The notes beneath the pieces are model-generated. The model worked only from the letters and a program-made list of their open reading frames with translations. It had not been told where the DNA came from and made no database searches. Shown piece after piece: positions 1 through 12,362 of a stretch of 64,000 bases of DNA. Source of the DNA: Euryodendron excelsum (taxonomy: Eukaryota; Streptophyta; Magnoliopsida; Ericales; Pentaphylacaceae); the NCBI GenBank assembly GCA_033060915.1, contig CM065384.1, forward strand, positions 33,284,501-33,348,500, read 5' to 3'. A program made the translations under genes and the position numbers. Numbering within the stretch: the first letter of the stretch is position 1; each line of letters opens with the position of its first letter.

Positions 1-444
1 GTAGAGTACGTATATATAGAGGCTAAAACAGGGACCATATGATTAGTATAACTAGGGCTTCCTACGCAAATAAGGATTCCTAATCTAACTAGGATTAATC
101 CTTATTTACGTAAATTATAATTGATACCACTAATGAATTACAATTGCACTCTCTGTCATACTAGGAATTATATTTCAAGCTCCATATTATTAAATACTTA
201 TTTATCTCCCCATTAAATTAAATTACTGATAATTAAATTTAATAGACTTATTTAATTCCTTGAGACCTTCCACTTAATTTATTTGATATATCGGATTCAT
301 AATCCATCTGCAGGGTTTGACGTAATCAAAACTTATAAGCTTCCTTAAGGAGGTATCATCAATTCCTATACCGAGAAGTGAATTCCATTAATAATTAATA
401 TTCACCATACACGTAATGTTATTGTCCAACTCGCTGAATTTATT
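1..444. other. Left flank of the CACTA element; no gene seen
   Basis: AT-rich sequence without a supportable reading frame. With the CACTA element removed it joins 25816 onward, where the ATT duplication lies. The joined sequence looks like old repetitive DNA, perhaps the LTR of a Copia element, but I could not prove this. Confidence 0.4.
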
Positions 445-472
445 CACTACAAGAAAGAACACATTTAGTAAC
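445..472 (+). repeat. CACTA left terminal inverted repeat
   Basis: 28 bp starting CACTACAAGAAAGAACAC. It matches the inverted right end at 25 of 28 positions and is preceded by target duplication ATT at 442-444. Confidence 0.92.
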
Positions 473-499
473 AAATAAAATAGTCTTTGAATGTTCTTT

Positions 500-865
500 T
501 TTAGTCGCCAATATGAATTTGCGACTAAGGTGGCGACTAAATTATTTAGTGGCCTATTAAAGGTTATTAAATGTTATGCCAACTAAGTTTTGGTTAGTCG
601 CTGATATGTGATCAATGACGACTAAATGTGGTGACTAAATTGGAAGTCGCCAAAAGGTAATTAGTCACCAAAAGATGTTATACGTCAACCATTGACATTA
701 GTTGCGAAACTCCCACAGTCGCCAATACTTATTCAGCAGCAACTACACTTTGAGACTAATTATTAGTCGCTATAGCTAATTGTTCGCCAAAGTCATCTTA
801 TAGTGACCAATATAAGTAGTTACAAATATCACGATCATAAGAACTTTCACAACCAAAATATATCA
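500..865. repeat. CACTA left subterminal repeat region
   Basis: Short degenerate repeats in both orientations built on TTAGTCGCC / GGCGACTAA words occur about every 20-60 bp. Such subterminal motifs are where the TNPA/TNP1 protein binds in En/Spm elements. Here that role is inferred by family. Confidence 0.75.
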
Positions 866-1865
866 GTAGCCAAAGAATTAGTTGCTCATTTATTAAGAAG
901 ATATTGGAAACGACCATTATTATCCGAAACGTATACGAATCACAATCAATTCTAACTTAACAGGTACACAGAGCTTCGTATAAAGAAACTACATACTTAA
1001 TTTCAATAAAAATATCAGTGCCAACATCCATAAAATTATATCTACCTATCTAAACAATAAAATTCTTAAATGCATGTAAAATCCAGCCAAGTCTAATATT
1101 CACAATCGGAAACCTTTATTCATAAGTACGAACTAGTCTAAAATAACATGTGTAATTAGCCATAATATCAACATCTACAATCTTCGTCCCACCAAAACTT
1201 TGTCCCACAAAATCTTCATCCATGGCCATCAGCAATCTATAAAAGAATAAACACAAAAAACAAAAGATTTCATTAGTAACAATCTTAAAATAAAAATTCT
1301 TAAGTGATTACAAAAGACTTATTACGAAATCTGAACTTGATGTAGGCAGAACAAAAAAAGTGAATAACCATTGTGTCTTATTCATTATCCAACAATCGAT
1401 TTGATTTTGAGTAGAAGTGAGAGACAATTTGATTTTGTTACAAATTCAGTGACTTTCCAATTATTTTCTCTAGATGATTAGCTATGAATCAAAGTAATAT
1501 CCTAGACCGATCGAACTCATAGGAGTTTTATTACACGGACTTGGTAGAGGTTCCTAAAGTGAGTATCAGTGTTGAGTCATCTAACCAACTAAACATGAAT
1601 CAGATATGTACAAACTATTTTGGCAAACATATTATTTTCAACTACATAATTAAAGAGAGTCGGAGTGGCAATACATGGACCTATACCAAATTCCTTGTCT
1701 GTTTCCACATGCCTTCATTTGTTGCATCATCAAACGTTGAAGTTCGTTGTATTTTTTTTGTAGTTCATCGTGGCTCCTCTTCTCATCCTTTCTCTCTCTT
1801 TGTTGCTCCTTCCACTCATTTTCTCGCTCCTCCCTCTCTTTAGCTTGCTCCTTCTTCTCTCTTTC

Positions 1866-3474
1866 CTATTCCTCACGAAGTATCTCTAATTTAGATGCAA
1901 GTGTCTTGAGCTTTTGATTTGAACGAGACTCATTATCATAGCCCAAGGACAGCTTCAGACCTATCCCAAACCCAAGGATGTACCATTTTCTCTCACCAAG
2001 AGCTTTCCTTGAGATTTCTTCTGGTGTTATATCTATGCCAGATGCCTTAGCATCATCGTGAATTTTCACCATCTCTTCCTGTCAAAAAAGAAACAAGGGT
2101 TATAAATTAGTTACCATTTTTTGACAATACTAATAGTCCAATGAGTATTGTACAAGAGTGTATAAGGCTTAAATATATACGTATTGCCTCTTGCATTCTG
2201 GGTGGAGCCACTTTTTTTTTCTTTTTTGACTGATGTCCATCCTTAAAATAATCAATAAAATTTGGCATTTCTCCATCTATGGTCCATGGCTGCAAAGTCA
2301 ATCAACGACATAAGTCATTTACTTCTATTGAAAAGATGAGTTATATACCTTAAAAAATACAAAACTTATAGTATGTTTTACATAAGGTCAACAATCACCT
2401 TTTTGGTCATCGTAGCAGCAAATGATCTCGATCCCAAGGAATGGCCGTATGGCAACTTTTTCTTATTCTTTCTACCAGCTTTTGATCATTTTTACAAAAA
2501 AGAAATATAAACTTAAACTTCAAACTGAATTAATCATAATTCATTACAATTTTAAACTGAAATTAAATGGTGGTAAACTTATCCTAAATGTTTTACTTTT
2601 AAATACATGATCAATCATGTACTTCTAGTCATCCACCATCACCCCCCTGTATGGTTCATTGTATGGATCAACCATAGCTTTTTTTTGAGTTGCAATAATG
2701 CTTACTCATCTAGCCTTTCCAATTTTTATACAAAAGATTAGCCCTCTTATTTATCACAGCAAGGACTACAAGGTTATTCTCATCTGGATCCTCGTCAGTA
2801 GTGATGCAAAATTTATCCTATCAAAACTACAATAAGTTAAAAGTAATTGCAAACTGTGGAATATATAGTTTGTAACCTATTAACATAAGATATTTGTAGT
2901 TGAGTAGTCTAGAATTAATTATTACCCGCACAAACTGTAGAATAGTTTCCTTAACTATTGGGTTAACAAGTTTCCATCTCTCGGCAATCCTTTAATAGGA
3001 CAATACCTTCTAATTGTAATCCCCAGTTGGTTTAAACACATGGGAGCATAAGGACCGCAAAATGTGTTGAACCATTCAAAAATCGGCACTGGGAGCCTTT
3101 CCCCAGAATTGTCATCAATTAGTTTAGTTAATCCTTTCCCCGCACACGCTTTGACCCCGACCCACCTGACAAATATTTTTAAGCAGACATTTTACCAATT
3201 ACTATTTTAGCAATTAAACCGGTGGGTTTAGCAAGTATAAAGCAACTATCATTTTACCTACACCCCTCGTAACAATAGGAATTGGTGCACTTGGTTGAGA
3301 GTGATCAATACTGTGTGATTGATTAGACACCACAGGTGGTTGTTCTAGATGCTCTGAAGGCAAAGAACTCTGCAAAAGAGTTATGACTGGTGGCTCACTC
3401 GGGGATTACAAATTCATAAGTGAGTGCCCGGCTGAAGATGATGATGTTGTCCTTCTTTTCTTCCCCGAATGCAT
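1866..3474 (-). pseudogene. Decayed TNP1-like (Transposase_24 family) gene of the CACTA element
   Basis: The product would be the accessory CACTA protein that binds subterminal repeats. On the minus strand I can follow exons at 3474-3259 (start codon, Ser-rich N-terminus), 3165-2926, 2817 to about 2660, about 2300-2180 and 2072-1866, several with GT-AG borders. Family-like pieces are the block with LIDDNSGERLPVPIF followed by LGITIRRYCP in exon 2, DKFCITTDEDP with a YKNWKG block in exon 3, and a C-terminal EEISRKALGERKWYILGFG. Breaks: a TAA in the first exon after about 22 codons, a frame change near 2995 in exon 2, and a TAG after the NWKG motif. Orientation is toward the left end of the element. 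The family call rests on motif layout recalled from Transposase_24 proteins; exon borders are approximate. Confidence 0.65.
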
Positions 3475-3739
3475 GGTCACCTATTAAATTAAAATGCAAT
3501 GCATTAGAAAAACATGAACATGAAAAGTAACTATGTTCTTAAATAATAAGTATTGTTATTAAAAAACAAAAATAAAGTCATTATTGGCAATTGAATTATA
3601 AAATTGAGCATCACGGAACTAACTAATTAAAAAACTCCTTTGGTTTAGGTATAACGTGATCAAGGGCAACTTGTTTAGCTGAAAAAATCTTTCAAACCAA
3701 GTCATTACCAAGTGTTGTCACAAATATTACCTTATTTGC

Positions 3740-4111
3740 TCAAGATCGAGATGAATGGTCATTTTCGGTTAATGAGTATGTTCCTTCCTCATCTAAAGGT
3801 AGATACTCATCATCATCATGACTGTTATTCTTGTTTTTCTTCTGATTACCTCCATGCTTGGAACATGTACTTGAATTGAACAATGAATTTGACAATCCTT
3901 TTAAATTTAAATATGCTAGCCTTGCATTGTTACTTTCAATTCTATTTTTTCTTTGCATCTCGTAGTCCATCACCGTTTGGGACATGCTTGTATTGTGAGT
4001 TTCAATTATATTTTTTCTTTGCATCTCGTACTCCATTACCATCTGGGACATGCCTCTAGACTTGATAAACAACTTACGCTTCATGGACATATCTGCAACT
4101 ATAACAGACAT
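3740..4111 (-). CDS. Hypothetical 123-residue ORF in the CACTA element
   Basis: Unrecognised. The ORF has a tandem duplication of about 22 residues (two units each containing MSQxVMxYEMQRKNxIE), then a basic stretch, then an acidic Ser-rich tail. It lies just upstream of the TNP1-like exons on the same strand, so it may be a 5' exon of that gene or of the lost TNP2 gene. Composition is hydrophilic, with no membrane segment. It could also be chance reading of repeated DNA. Confidence 0.3.
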   Translation of the reverse strand: MSVIVADMSMKRKLFIKSRGMSQMVMEYEMQRKNIIETHNTSMSQTVMDYEMQRKNRIESNNARLAYLNLKGLSNSLFNSSTCSKHGGNQKKNKNNSHDDDEYLPLDEEGTYSLTENDHSSRS

Positions 4112-5293
4112 GAAATGTTTAGAAGTAATTAATATGATAAACTAAATGCATTTTGTATTGACGTAGAATCAATGATAGCAAGTTTTAATATAGATTATAG
4201 CAAAAAGATATACTGGTATGCATAGGTGCAACTCCTCCATTATCCAACAGCAACCTTACCTTTATATCCTCTCACATTGCTATATACATATATAAATGTA
4301 GTTGAACAGTGGACTGCTCTTGGCAGCTGAAAACAGAGAGGTCAAAATAGTGCATATATAACAGGTTGGGAATCACGCGATGGCGCGATAATAGTGCGCT
4401 AATAGCACAGAGAGTTTTTTTCACAGGACAAAGGATCGCACACTAGACCTCGCCATCGTGTGCTCCGACTAGTTACCTGGTGAAGAAAACATAACTAAAA
4501 ATTGTGTGAGGAAGAGATGGGTAGTATTAAGGGTTAGAGATTGGCGATGAGAGGCTCTCATTATGGCTAAATCAGCCTAGAAATTGATTATACCAAATCA
4601 AAGCAACAAATTTAAATGCATCCAACTAGGGTTTCCTAGTAATCGAATCAACAAATAATCTAAGCTTGAAATAATCAGATCGCAAACCGTAAGAACCATC
4701 ATACCTGAGGAGGAGGAAGAGAGAAACGGATTAAGATTAGTCTTCTCTTTATATGTAGCCAGACATACAAGATTGCGGGAGAGAGATAGTAGAGAAGAGA
4801 GAGATTGTTTTGTGAGATTGAGATAGAAGGGTTTACAGGGGCTGAGAAAGCGGAGAAAAACAAACATGAGAAGTATTGCGCTATTTTTTTGGAGGGAAAT
4901 TTGGGAAACAAATAATTTCAATACTCCTTGTATTTTATAAATTAGATTTAGAGTTTTTTTTTTAATTCTAAATACCCATAAGACTATTTTGACTCGTACC
5001 AATCATAATATTGGTTTAATAAATTCCTATCAACTCTTTGTATCTTTATTTATTTTTTATTTAGTTGTAATGATTTATGTGAAATCATATAAAAAATTAA
5101 ACAACCCAAAATATAAAGGGTTTTATGTATTTGAAGTCTAATTATATTAATTAAAAAATTAAATAAAGAGAAATAGCATTAACTTATAAGAGATAAAACT
5201 AACTCAAATAGAGAGAAATTATTAATTCATGGAATAGTATGGTAAATAATTTGCTTAGTGACACCAGTTAGTAGTAACTTTATTCTACTTGAA
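4112..5293. other. CACTA internal sequence, no gene seen
   Basis: AT-rich. At about 4375-4455 there is a GC-richer patch (GATGGCGCGATAATAGTGCG and following words) that recurs in related form at about 24755-24900 on the other side of the nested retrotransposon. The ORFs at 4598-5002 are low-complexity readings with no domain. Confidence 0.5.
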
Positions 5294-6063
5294 ATTATTG
5301 TCGCGCCCCAGTTTTTGGATGTCCAAGGTCCTTTCGGCTTGGAGACAAAAAGCACGGAACTCTTTCATTAGAACTCATACTCCTAGAAGGACAAGTGCGA
5401 CTAGATTTGGATTAAAAATTGGTTTGACTAAGGGCTTTTTAGAAAAATAAGAGTTGCCACCTAACTTGATTAAGGTGAGTTTGGGCACCTAAAACTAAGT
5501 GTTAATTCGAAGATTAAACTTAGGTTTTTTTTTTTTTTGAAAACTCCCTCAAGAGAGAGTTTTTAAGAAAATAGGTTGTTTGGCAACATTTGGAAAGATT
5601 TAAGCCTTTTTGGAAACTAACTCCATTTTGGTCATTTGAAAATAGAAATCTATGGTTCGGGTGTTGGTTACGTGTAGGGAAGATATCCTAAGATCATCAT
5701 CCTACCCCGCCCTTTCGGTACCTCCATGTTTAATCACCCTTTGTTCACTCACTAGAATAATCAATTACCATTGTCCACTTAATATCCACTTTAGAATTTT
5801 GAAAACGAGGTTTAGTCATCACTTTTCTGATGGATGATGCATGATGCAAGTTTTTGGAAGAAGTTTGAAAATAATGGGGGTTTTAAAAGAGTTTGGAATA
5901 GAAACTTTGAATTGATTGGAGTTTTTGAAAAAGGGATTGGAGTCGAAATAAAAGTTATGACTGCACCATTTTAGGTTGCCTACGTATCCCATTTGGCGAG
6001 AATCAGGTCATTCATAGTTCGGGCAAGAGCCCGATGGAAAATAGGCGCATTAGGGCCTTTAGA

Positions 6064-6215
6064 AGGCTTGAAGATACTTTAAGGTCTTTGAAAAAGTTTA
6101 AGACACTTTGAGGTCTTTGGAAAAGTTTAAGACACTTTGAGGTCTTTGGAAAAGTTTAAGACACTTGGAGGTCTTTGGAAAAAGTTTAAGATACTTTGAG
6201 GTCTTTGAAAGTTGA
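6064..6215. repeat. Tandem repeats of about 28 bp in the left LTR
   Basis: At least five copies of a unit containing GGTCTTTGGAAAAGTTTAAG. The same array is in the right LTR at about 16795-16920 with a different copy pattern, so it predates insertion but has kept changing. The minus-strand ORF here (6098-6310) is only this repeat read in frame. Confidence 0.8.
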
Positions 6216-6699
6216 AGACTCTTTGACTTGAAATTGAATGGTGGAGTATTTTGAAAATGTTTTTGGATCAACTTAAGGGAGTTTTGAAAAAATGTTTTAG
6301 CATGACTCAAGAGAACTTGAAAGTGTTTTTGAAGTCTTGTTTTGAAAATCTTGGAGGCATGATTTTAGAATGTTTTAATGAATTAGTTTTTGAAAGTGGT
6401 TTTTAGAAATGGCTAAGGGTTTGGAATCCTAATATGGACAACCTTAGAGATTGTTCTTGATTTATCACTTGTCTTTGGAATCCCTAATCATGAGAGGGCT
6501 AGGGACACCTTAGGTTTGTGACCTTTTGAAAACATTTTTGGAAACGCCTTAAAGACAGAGTGTAAGAACATTTGAAGAGTTTATGGAGTTGGTTTTTTTT
6601 TAAATCAAGAGAGTAGGAGGTTTTGGAAAAATAGGTTATGAGAATAGTTTAAAATTGAATGATCATTTAGAAAAAGGGTTCAAGAGTTGGAACCTTGAA

Positions 6700-7012
6700 G
6701 TGTACTAACCTAGGTTGGGTTGGCCTAGGGTTAGGGATGACTTAAGGTTAACTAACTTGGGTTAGTTTAACCTGGGGTTAAGATGACCTATGGTTAGCTA
6801 ACTAAGGTTAGGTTAACCTAAGGTTAGGATGACATAGGGTTAGGATGACCTAGGGTTAGGTTAACTAGGGTAGATTTAACCTAAGGTTGGGATGACCTAG
6901 GGTTAGGTTAACTTAAGGTGAGTGGACTAGGGTCAAGTTAACCTAGGGTTGGACAACTAGGGTCAAGTTAACCTAGGGTTGGTCAACTAGGGTCAAGTTA
7001 ACCTAAGGTTGG
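6700..7012. repeat. Telomere-like degenerate repeats (TTAGGG / CCTAGGG words) in the left LTR
   Basis: Dozens of overlapping words such as CCTAGGGTTAGG, AACCTAAGGTTAGG and GGGTCAAGTTAACC with a loose period of about 20-30 bp. The right LTR has a shorter version at about 17415-17690. It is not a true plant telomere repeat (TTTAGGG). Confidence 0.7.
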
Positions 7013-8072
7013 ATTGGAAAATGGTTTTGAAAGTTGGTTTGATGCACTTTTGGAAAGAGCTTTGAAAAACAAAACATGTTATACAATGGACTTTGGTGAA
7101 TAACCCTTTTGAAGATCATTTCCATGAAAATTTTAACTTTAGCCAAGAGTATGGTTTATATGGTTGGTGTTTGGAGACCCTTCCAAGAAAGGTTTCCTTA
7201 TGGCCACTATAACCATAATCTTGACAAGAGTGTAAGGGGTCCAAAAATCAAAATAATGATAGCAACTTTTGGAAAATCATTTTTGATGCAAAGATAGATA
7301 GAATGCATTTTTGAAAATCATCTTTTGAGAAAGATTTTGAAAACCATTTTTCAAGAGAACCATTCCATCAAGAGAGGGTTTCATAGGGCCATTCCAACCA
7401 CTACACTTAAAAGAATAAAATATTAAAAATTAGAGAATTAGAAAGCAACCCTTATGCAAGTTAAAATGTCATGAGGCCAAAGTGAGAGTTAGGGGGTTAG
7501 TAGGGAAGATGCTTTGATTGGTGTATAAGACTTTGTAGGTGAAGTGTATAAGTTTGAGAGAGCTAGAATCTAGCCTAAGTGTTGGAGGCCTGGAATATAT
7601 GTAAAGATTCGAGATTCTGGAGCAGTTTCAGTAGAGCTTCGCATCAATTTCGGAGATGTAATATACAAAGGGGTGGTCTAGAATTTATAGGCAATCTGGA
7701 ATAGGCCGGCGCATGTGCTACATGCGCCTAGCCAAAATTTGACTTGGTGCATGTAGGACATGCGTATATACTGTTTCATTGCCAGAATGACACGTGGCAC
7801 CCTATGTATTGGCTAAATCTCGACTGTTGATCGAAAGTTGGTCGATCTGATCAAGATTTGAGCGCATGTAGCATACGCTCCATTACCGGGAACGTTCGTC
7901 CAAACTTTGCCTCAATAATTGAGTCAACCGGGAAGGTTTCGGGAGAATTGGTTGCACCCACAGTGCTCTTTTAGGGTTTCTCGTGAACTTTCATGTTTTT
8001 GGAAAGTTTGAATTGTGTTTGGAAGCATGGGATATTGACTCGGGAAGCATGCATAAAAGGATACTTTTGCGG

Positions 8073-8506
8073 AGCGTCTGTGATATGCTCTGAGGGTGTT
8101 CGAAAGTGACTGTTTTCGTGTTGTGTGATCGAGGCCTTCGAGAAGCGATTCTTTCAATCGGACCATTCCGATGGAAAGTACTCTGGAAATACTTTCAAGA
8201 ATTCTTAGATTTATATATTTCTCAAGTCGTTTGTCTGTGCGTTTTACTCAGGGAATTGGAGAAAAAGTCAGCCTTGATGGAGCGTCTGTAAGACGCTCCA
8301 AGGGTTGCTGAAAGTTGTAGTTTTCACATTGTACGATGGATGGCTTCAGGAAGTGATCTATCCGATCGAGCCGTATCGATGGAAAGATCTATGAACGAGC
8401 TTTCGAGAATTCCTTGATTTATGCATTTCTCAAGTCAGTTGACGGTGCGTTATATTTAGGGAATCGAGAAAAAAGACAATTTAGGCAGAGCGTCTGCGAG
8501 ACGCTC
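8073..8506. repeat. 208-bp tandem modules punctuated by hairpins in the left LTR
   Basis: Three hairpins centred near 8082, 8289 and 8497 mark two tandem units of about 208 bp. The second (8278-8300) has arms TGGAGCGTCT and AGACGCTCCA around a 3-base loop. The third (8488-8506) has 8-bp arms and the loop GCG. The first is imperfect. The units between share AAAG..TCT..GAATTC..GATTTATxxATTTCTCAAGTC. The right LTR carries the same modules at about 19320-19755. Confidence 0.8.
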
Positions 8507-9004
8507 CAGGGAACTTTTATCGAGTTGTGAGCGTTTAATGTCTTGAGATCTTCCTTAGGTTAAACGGGGGTTCATGACGAGATCCGCCGTTCAATAACCT
8601 AGGACTGGTGTTATTTCGAGACGCGTTTGAATTGTTAGGGGCAAAATAGTCATTTTGATCGGGTTTGGTTGAAAATGGTCAGGAATAGTTTGGCGTGTTG
8701 TGTTAAGCGTACCGAGTCATTCATGGATGGTTTTGGGAGAGTCCTTCATCGTTCGGTGGGGTCTATGCCGTGCTGAGGTGTTCAGGGGCAAAACGGTCAT
8801 TTTGATCGAAGTGAGCCGGAATGGGATCGGAATTGGACCAAATGGTGTGCAGGGGACGCCTGATGGTTTAGTAACATTTTAGAATGATGGACTTATCATT
8901 TTGAGGGATTTTGAACTTTCTCGAAACATGCCTAGAGGCTTAAGGGGTAGAATTGGTCATTTTTCACTGAGTCGAGCTAGCAAGCGTCGGTGTTGACCTA
9001 GGTG

Positions 9005-9330
9005 CTGGTTCCCGAGACTGCTCAGTCTCAAAAAACTACTTGTTCAATGTTGGTCTCTAAGAAGGCCTGGTCTTAGAGAGCTACCTGTAGGGGTGGTGTT
9101 GGTTCCTGAGAATGCTTAGCCTCAGAAAGCTACCTGGAAGGGTGGTGTCGGTCTCTAAGAACGCCCGATCTCGGAGAACTACTAAATGACGGACATTCTA
9201 CATTGGCGGGCTAGCGGGAGCCAGAAGTGAACCGTATAGAATTTGATGAGGTGTTGGTCCCCGAGATCGCCCGATCCCGGGAAGCTACCTGGATGGCGTT
9301 GGTTTCTAAGATTGCCTGATCCGAAAAGCT
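9005..9330. repeat. Tandem repeats of about 60-65 bp at the inner end of the left LTR
   Basis: About five degenerate units built on GTTGGTTCC/TCTAAGA, GCCCGGTCTC and AGCTACCTGGAxGGG. The same array is at about 20250-20580 in the right LTR. Confidence 0.7.
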
Positions 9331-9503
9331 GCCCAGAATGATGGTGCTTATGGTTCCAGTGGGTCCTTGTGGGCCCGAGAAGTGACCAATTGGTTGGATT
9401 GGAGATCGAAAGGCTCATCTTGAACCTACATGTGTTGCGATGTTAGAAAACTGAGCCCAGTCAGGCCGAAGGTTGCCGAGAGGGCAAAAATGGGGTGCTT
9501 ACA

Positions 9504-9521
9504 GCTGCCCCTTTTTTTTTG
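9504..9521 (-). other. Polypurine tract candidate of the giant-LTR element
   Basis: Directly inside the left LTR the plus strand reads GCTGCCCC followed by a T run, i.e. an A-run plus GGGG on the minus strand ending at the LTR. This is the expected position of a plus-strand primer for an element read on the minus strand. Confidence 0.65.
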
Positions 9522-10289
9522 TTTTTGCTTGTCGGAGATAGAAAAATAATAAAGAAGGATCCCATGTTGACTGCAAGGTAATCGGAGGGACTGGAGTGGT
9601 TGAAATTTGGAATTTTAAGTTTTGAAAACTGGATTGTTTGAATTTATGAATTTTGAAATGATTTTGAAATTTTTCCTGAACCGACATTCTGATCGATGGA
9701 ATGACACTCCTTTAGGGAGATTCATGATTTTTTTTTCTTTGGATATGAAAATTGATTTTGACTTTCGAAGGTAAGCAAGAGCTTTGATCTTTTGAGTTTG
9801 AAACTTTTTGCAGAAATAGTTTTGAAAGCTTTTGAAACTGACTTTGAAATTTGAAAGTTTTCGTAGACGAAACCTTGCAAGTTTTTGGATATTTGAAAAC
9901 TGAATTTTTGGATTTGGAAGGAAGTAAGGGCTTTTGTTTTTTAAAATTGATTTTGAGACAATTCGGTTAGAATTATACCTGGGCTTTACCTCGATGATTT
10001 TGAGATGGTTGAGCCTGTGGAATCATCAGAGACTATTCTGTGCTTATAATTCTTATGTCTCAGAGCTTGAAAGGGGGACATTTGTGCCCTCCTAGATTGA
10101 GATTTCTTGAGATTGGAATACTCGGTGTTTGCTTGACTGTCGAGTTTTGCTTTTGTGGGCAAAACAGGATTTTTGCTGACTAGCTTCTGAGAGGTGGTTC
10201 AAGGTTGATATCCTGAAACTGAGTCTCCTTGAACAGACGCTCCATCTGACGGAATGTTGCTTCTCTGGGGAGGTTCAAGGTTGACATTT

Positions 10290-11055
10290 GCTTTTAAAGA
10301 GGAAAGCTCGAAAACGTAATCTGCTTTTTCAGAGGAAGTTTTAAAACCCAATCTGTTTTTTTTTTTTTTGGAGAAAGCTCTAAAAGTCAATCTGCTTTTT
10401 TGGAGAAAGCTTGAAACCCAATCTGTTTTTTCAGAGGAAGCTCAAAAACCCAATCTGCTTTTTTGGGAGAAGCTCTGAATCCCAATCTGCTTTTTCGAAA
10501 GAAACTCAAAACCCAATCTACTTTTTCGAAGGAAGCTTGAAAACCTAATTTGCTTTTTCGGAGAAAGCTTGGAAACCCAATCTGCTTTTTTGGAGGAAGC
10601 TCTAAAACCCAATCTGTTTTTTCGAAGGACACTCGAAGCGCTATCTACTTTTTCGGAGGAAGCTCGGAAACCCCATCTGCTTTTTCAGAGGAAGCTTTGA
10701 AACCCAATCTGCTTTTTTGGAAGAAGCTCGAAAACCTAATCTGTTTTTTTAGGGGAAGCTCTGAAACCCAATTTGTTTTTTCGGAGGAAGCTCGGAAACC
10801 CAATCTGCTTTTTTTGGGGGAAGCTCTGAAACCCAATCTGCTTTTTTGAAGAAAGCTCGGAAACCTAATCTGCTTTTTCGGGGAAAGCTCTGAAACCCAA
10901 TCTGTTTTTTCGGGGGAAGCTCAAAATCCAATCTGCTTTTTCGGAGGAAGCTCAGAAATTCGATCTGCTTTTTTGGAGGAAGCTCGAAACCCAATCTGCT
11001 TTTTCGGGGAAAGCTCAGAAACCCGATCTGCTTTTTCGGAGGAAGCTCTGAAACC
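10290..11055. repeat. Minisatellite of about 31 bp, roughly 24 copies
   Basis: The unit core is AATCTGCTTTTT(C/T)GGAGG followed by AAGCTCxGAAACCC. Copies differ by point changes and T-run length. The array lies in the 3' untranslated part of the minus-strand element, 0.8 kb from the 3' LTR. The many ORFs in this stretch on both strands are the repeat read in cycling frames and are not genes. Confidence 0.9.
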
Positions 11056-11714
11056 TAAATTTTGCTGATATAAGGGATTTGCTTGTAGTCTTTTGTCTTG
11101 AATGTTGGAGAAGATGACACTGGCTGCTTCTTAGATTGAGATTTTTGGAGAGTGATGATCCTTTGATGTGTTGATTGTTGACTTTTGCCTCTGACTGGCA
11201 TGACAGAATTCTGGGTAAGGTGTTTCCTAGGATTCTTCAATTTGGTTTTGAAAGGGGTGAGGTCTCCTTTTGAAAGGTTTGAGGTATTTAGAAGGTCGGA
11301 CATCTACAGGTCAGTTTTTCTTGAATGGATCAGCTAGTTTTCAATTGAATGTAAGGTGAGTCGTTGCCCCAGTTTTTACGATTTGAAGAGGTCGAGTCAG
11401 GCTGACATTAATTAGGGTCGTCGAGGGTGGGCCGTTGCCTTATTCTTTGTGATTTTGAAAAAGGTTCATGGTTGATTGGGGAGGTCGAGGGTGATTCAGT
11501 GCCCCTTTCTTTATTTCTTATTGTCTATGGATGACAATTCGGGTTTTCTGGGGTGTATGCCATCTCTTCTGCAGAGTGTTTGGATTCTGGACGACAGACC
11601 TTCCAGAATGTTGTACTTCTGCTTCGAAACACCTTTTCTTTTGTAATCACCTGAATATTTGTCAGTGTATTTTGTTAGACATGTCGTTTGGTACATATTG
11701 TATAAGTCCACCAT

Positions 11715-12362
11715 AGGTTAAAATAAATGCACATCATACTTTTGGATGAATGCACAGGCTGATACATGTCATGCTTTTTTATGAATGCGTAAGGATAGAC
11801 TTAAACGTATGTCATGTTTTTTGATGGATGCTCATGCAGGAAAGGAATTGAATGCATGTCATGCTTCTTGATGAACACACAGAGACGGATTTTGAATGTA
11901 TGTCATACTTTTTGATGAATGCACATACAGAAATGCATATCATACTCTTTGATGAATGCATAGAGATGAATTTTGAATGCATGTCATACTTTTTTATGAA
12001 TGCACATTCATGAATGGAATTGGAAGCATGTCATACTTTTTGATGAATGCACATACAGAAATGGAATTGGATGCATGTCATACTTTTTAATGAATGCCCA
12101 TACAAGAATGAAATTGGATGTATGTCATACTTTTTGATGAATGCACATACAGAAATGAAATTGGATGCATGTCATACTTTTTGATGAATGCACATACAGA
12201 AATGGAATTGAATGTATGTCATACTTTTGATAAATGCATGCACAAGAATGGAATTGAATGTGCGTCATACTTTTTGATTGAGTGCACATATAGGAATGGA
12301 ATTAGATGCATGTCATACTTTTTTATGAATGCATATATAGATAAAAATGGATGTATGTCTTG
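11715..12362. repeat. Tandem repeats of about 47-60 bp, roughly a dozen copies
   Basis: The unit is GCATGTCATACTTTTTGATG, then AATGCACATACAGAAATGG and AATTGGAT, with some longer variants. It is directly downstream of the 31-bp array in the same element. The ORF at 12118-12363 is this repeat. Confidence 0.88.

Larger units (their letters stand above)
5299..9503 (-). repeat. 3' LTR of the giant-LTR element (4205 bp)
   Basis: Starts TGTCGCGCC and ends GCTTACA. Compared with the other LTR it lacks about 500 bp (the counterpart of roughly 18220-18770) and a short piece near 18040-18080. It contains tandem repeats of about 28 bp, telomere-like words, hairpin modules of 208 bp and repeats of about 64 bp, each with its own entry. 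Confidence 0.9.

Noticed and set aside
1..444. Copia LTR split by the CACTA element
   Set aside because: Plausible from the joined flanks, but no primer site, purine tract or coding remnant was seen, so not called as a feature.
10387..10994. Several ORFs on both strands with Lys/Phe/Leu-rich repeated peptides
   Set aside because: They are the 31-bp minisatellite translated in cycling frames; they have no domain and depend on indels in T runs.
10290..11055. Regular short repeats that could suggest a CRISPR array
   Set aside because: The units are contiguous with no unique spacers, and the setting is a plant retrotransposon.
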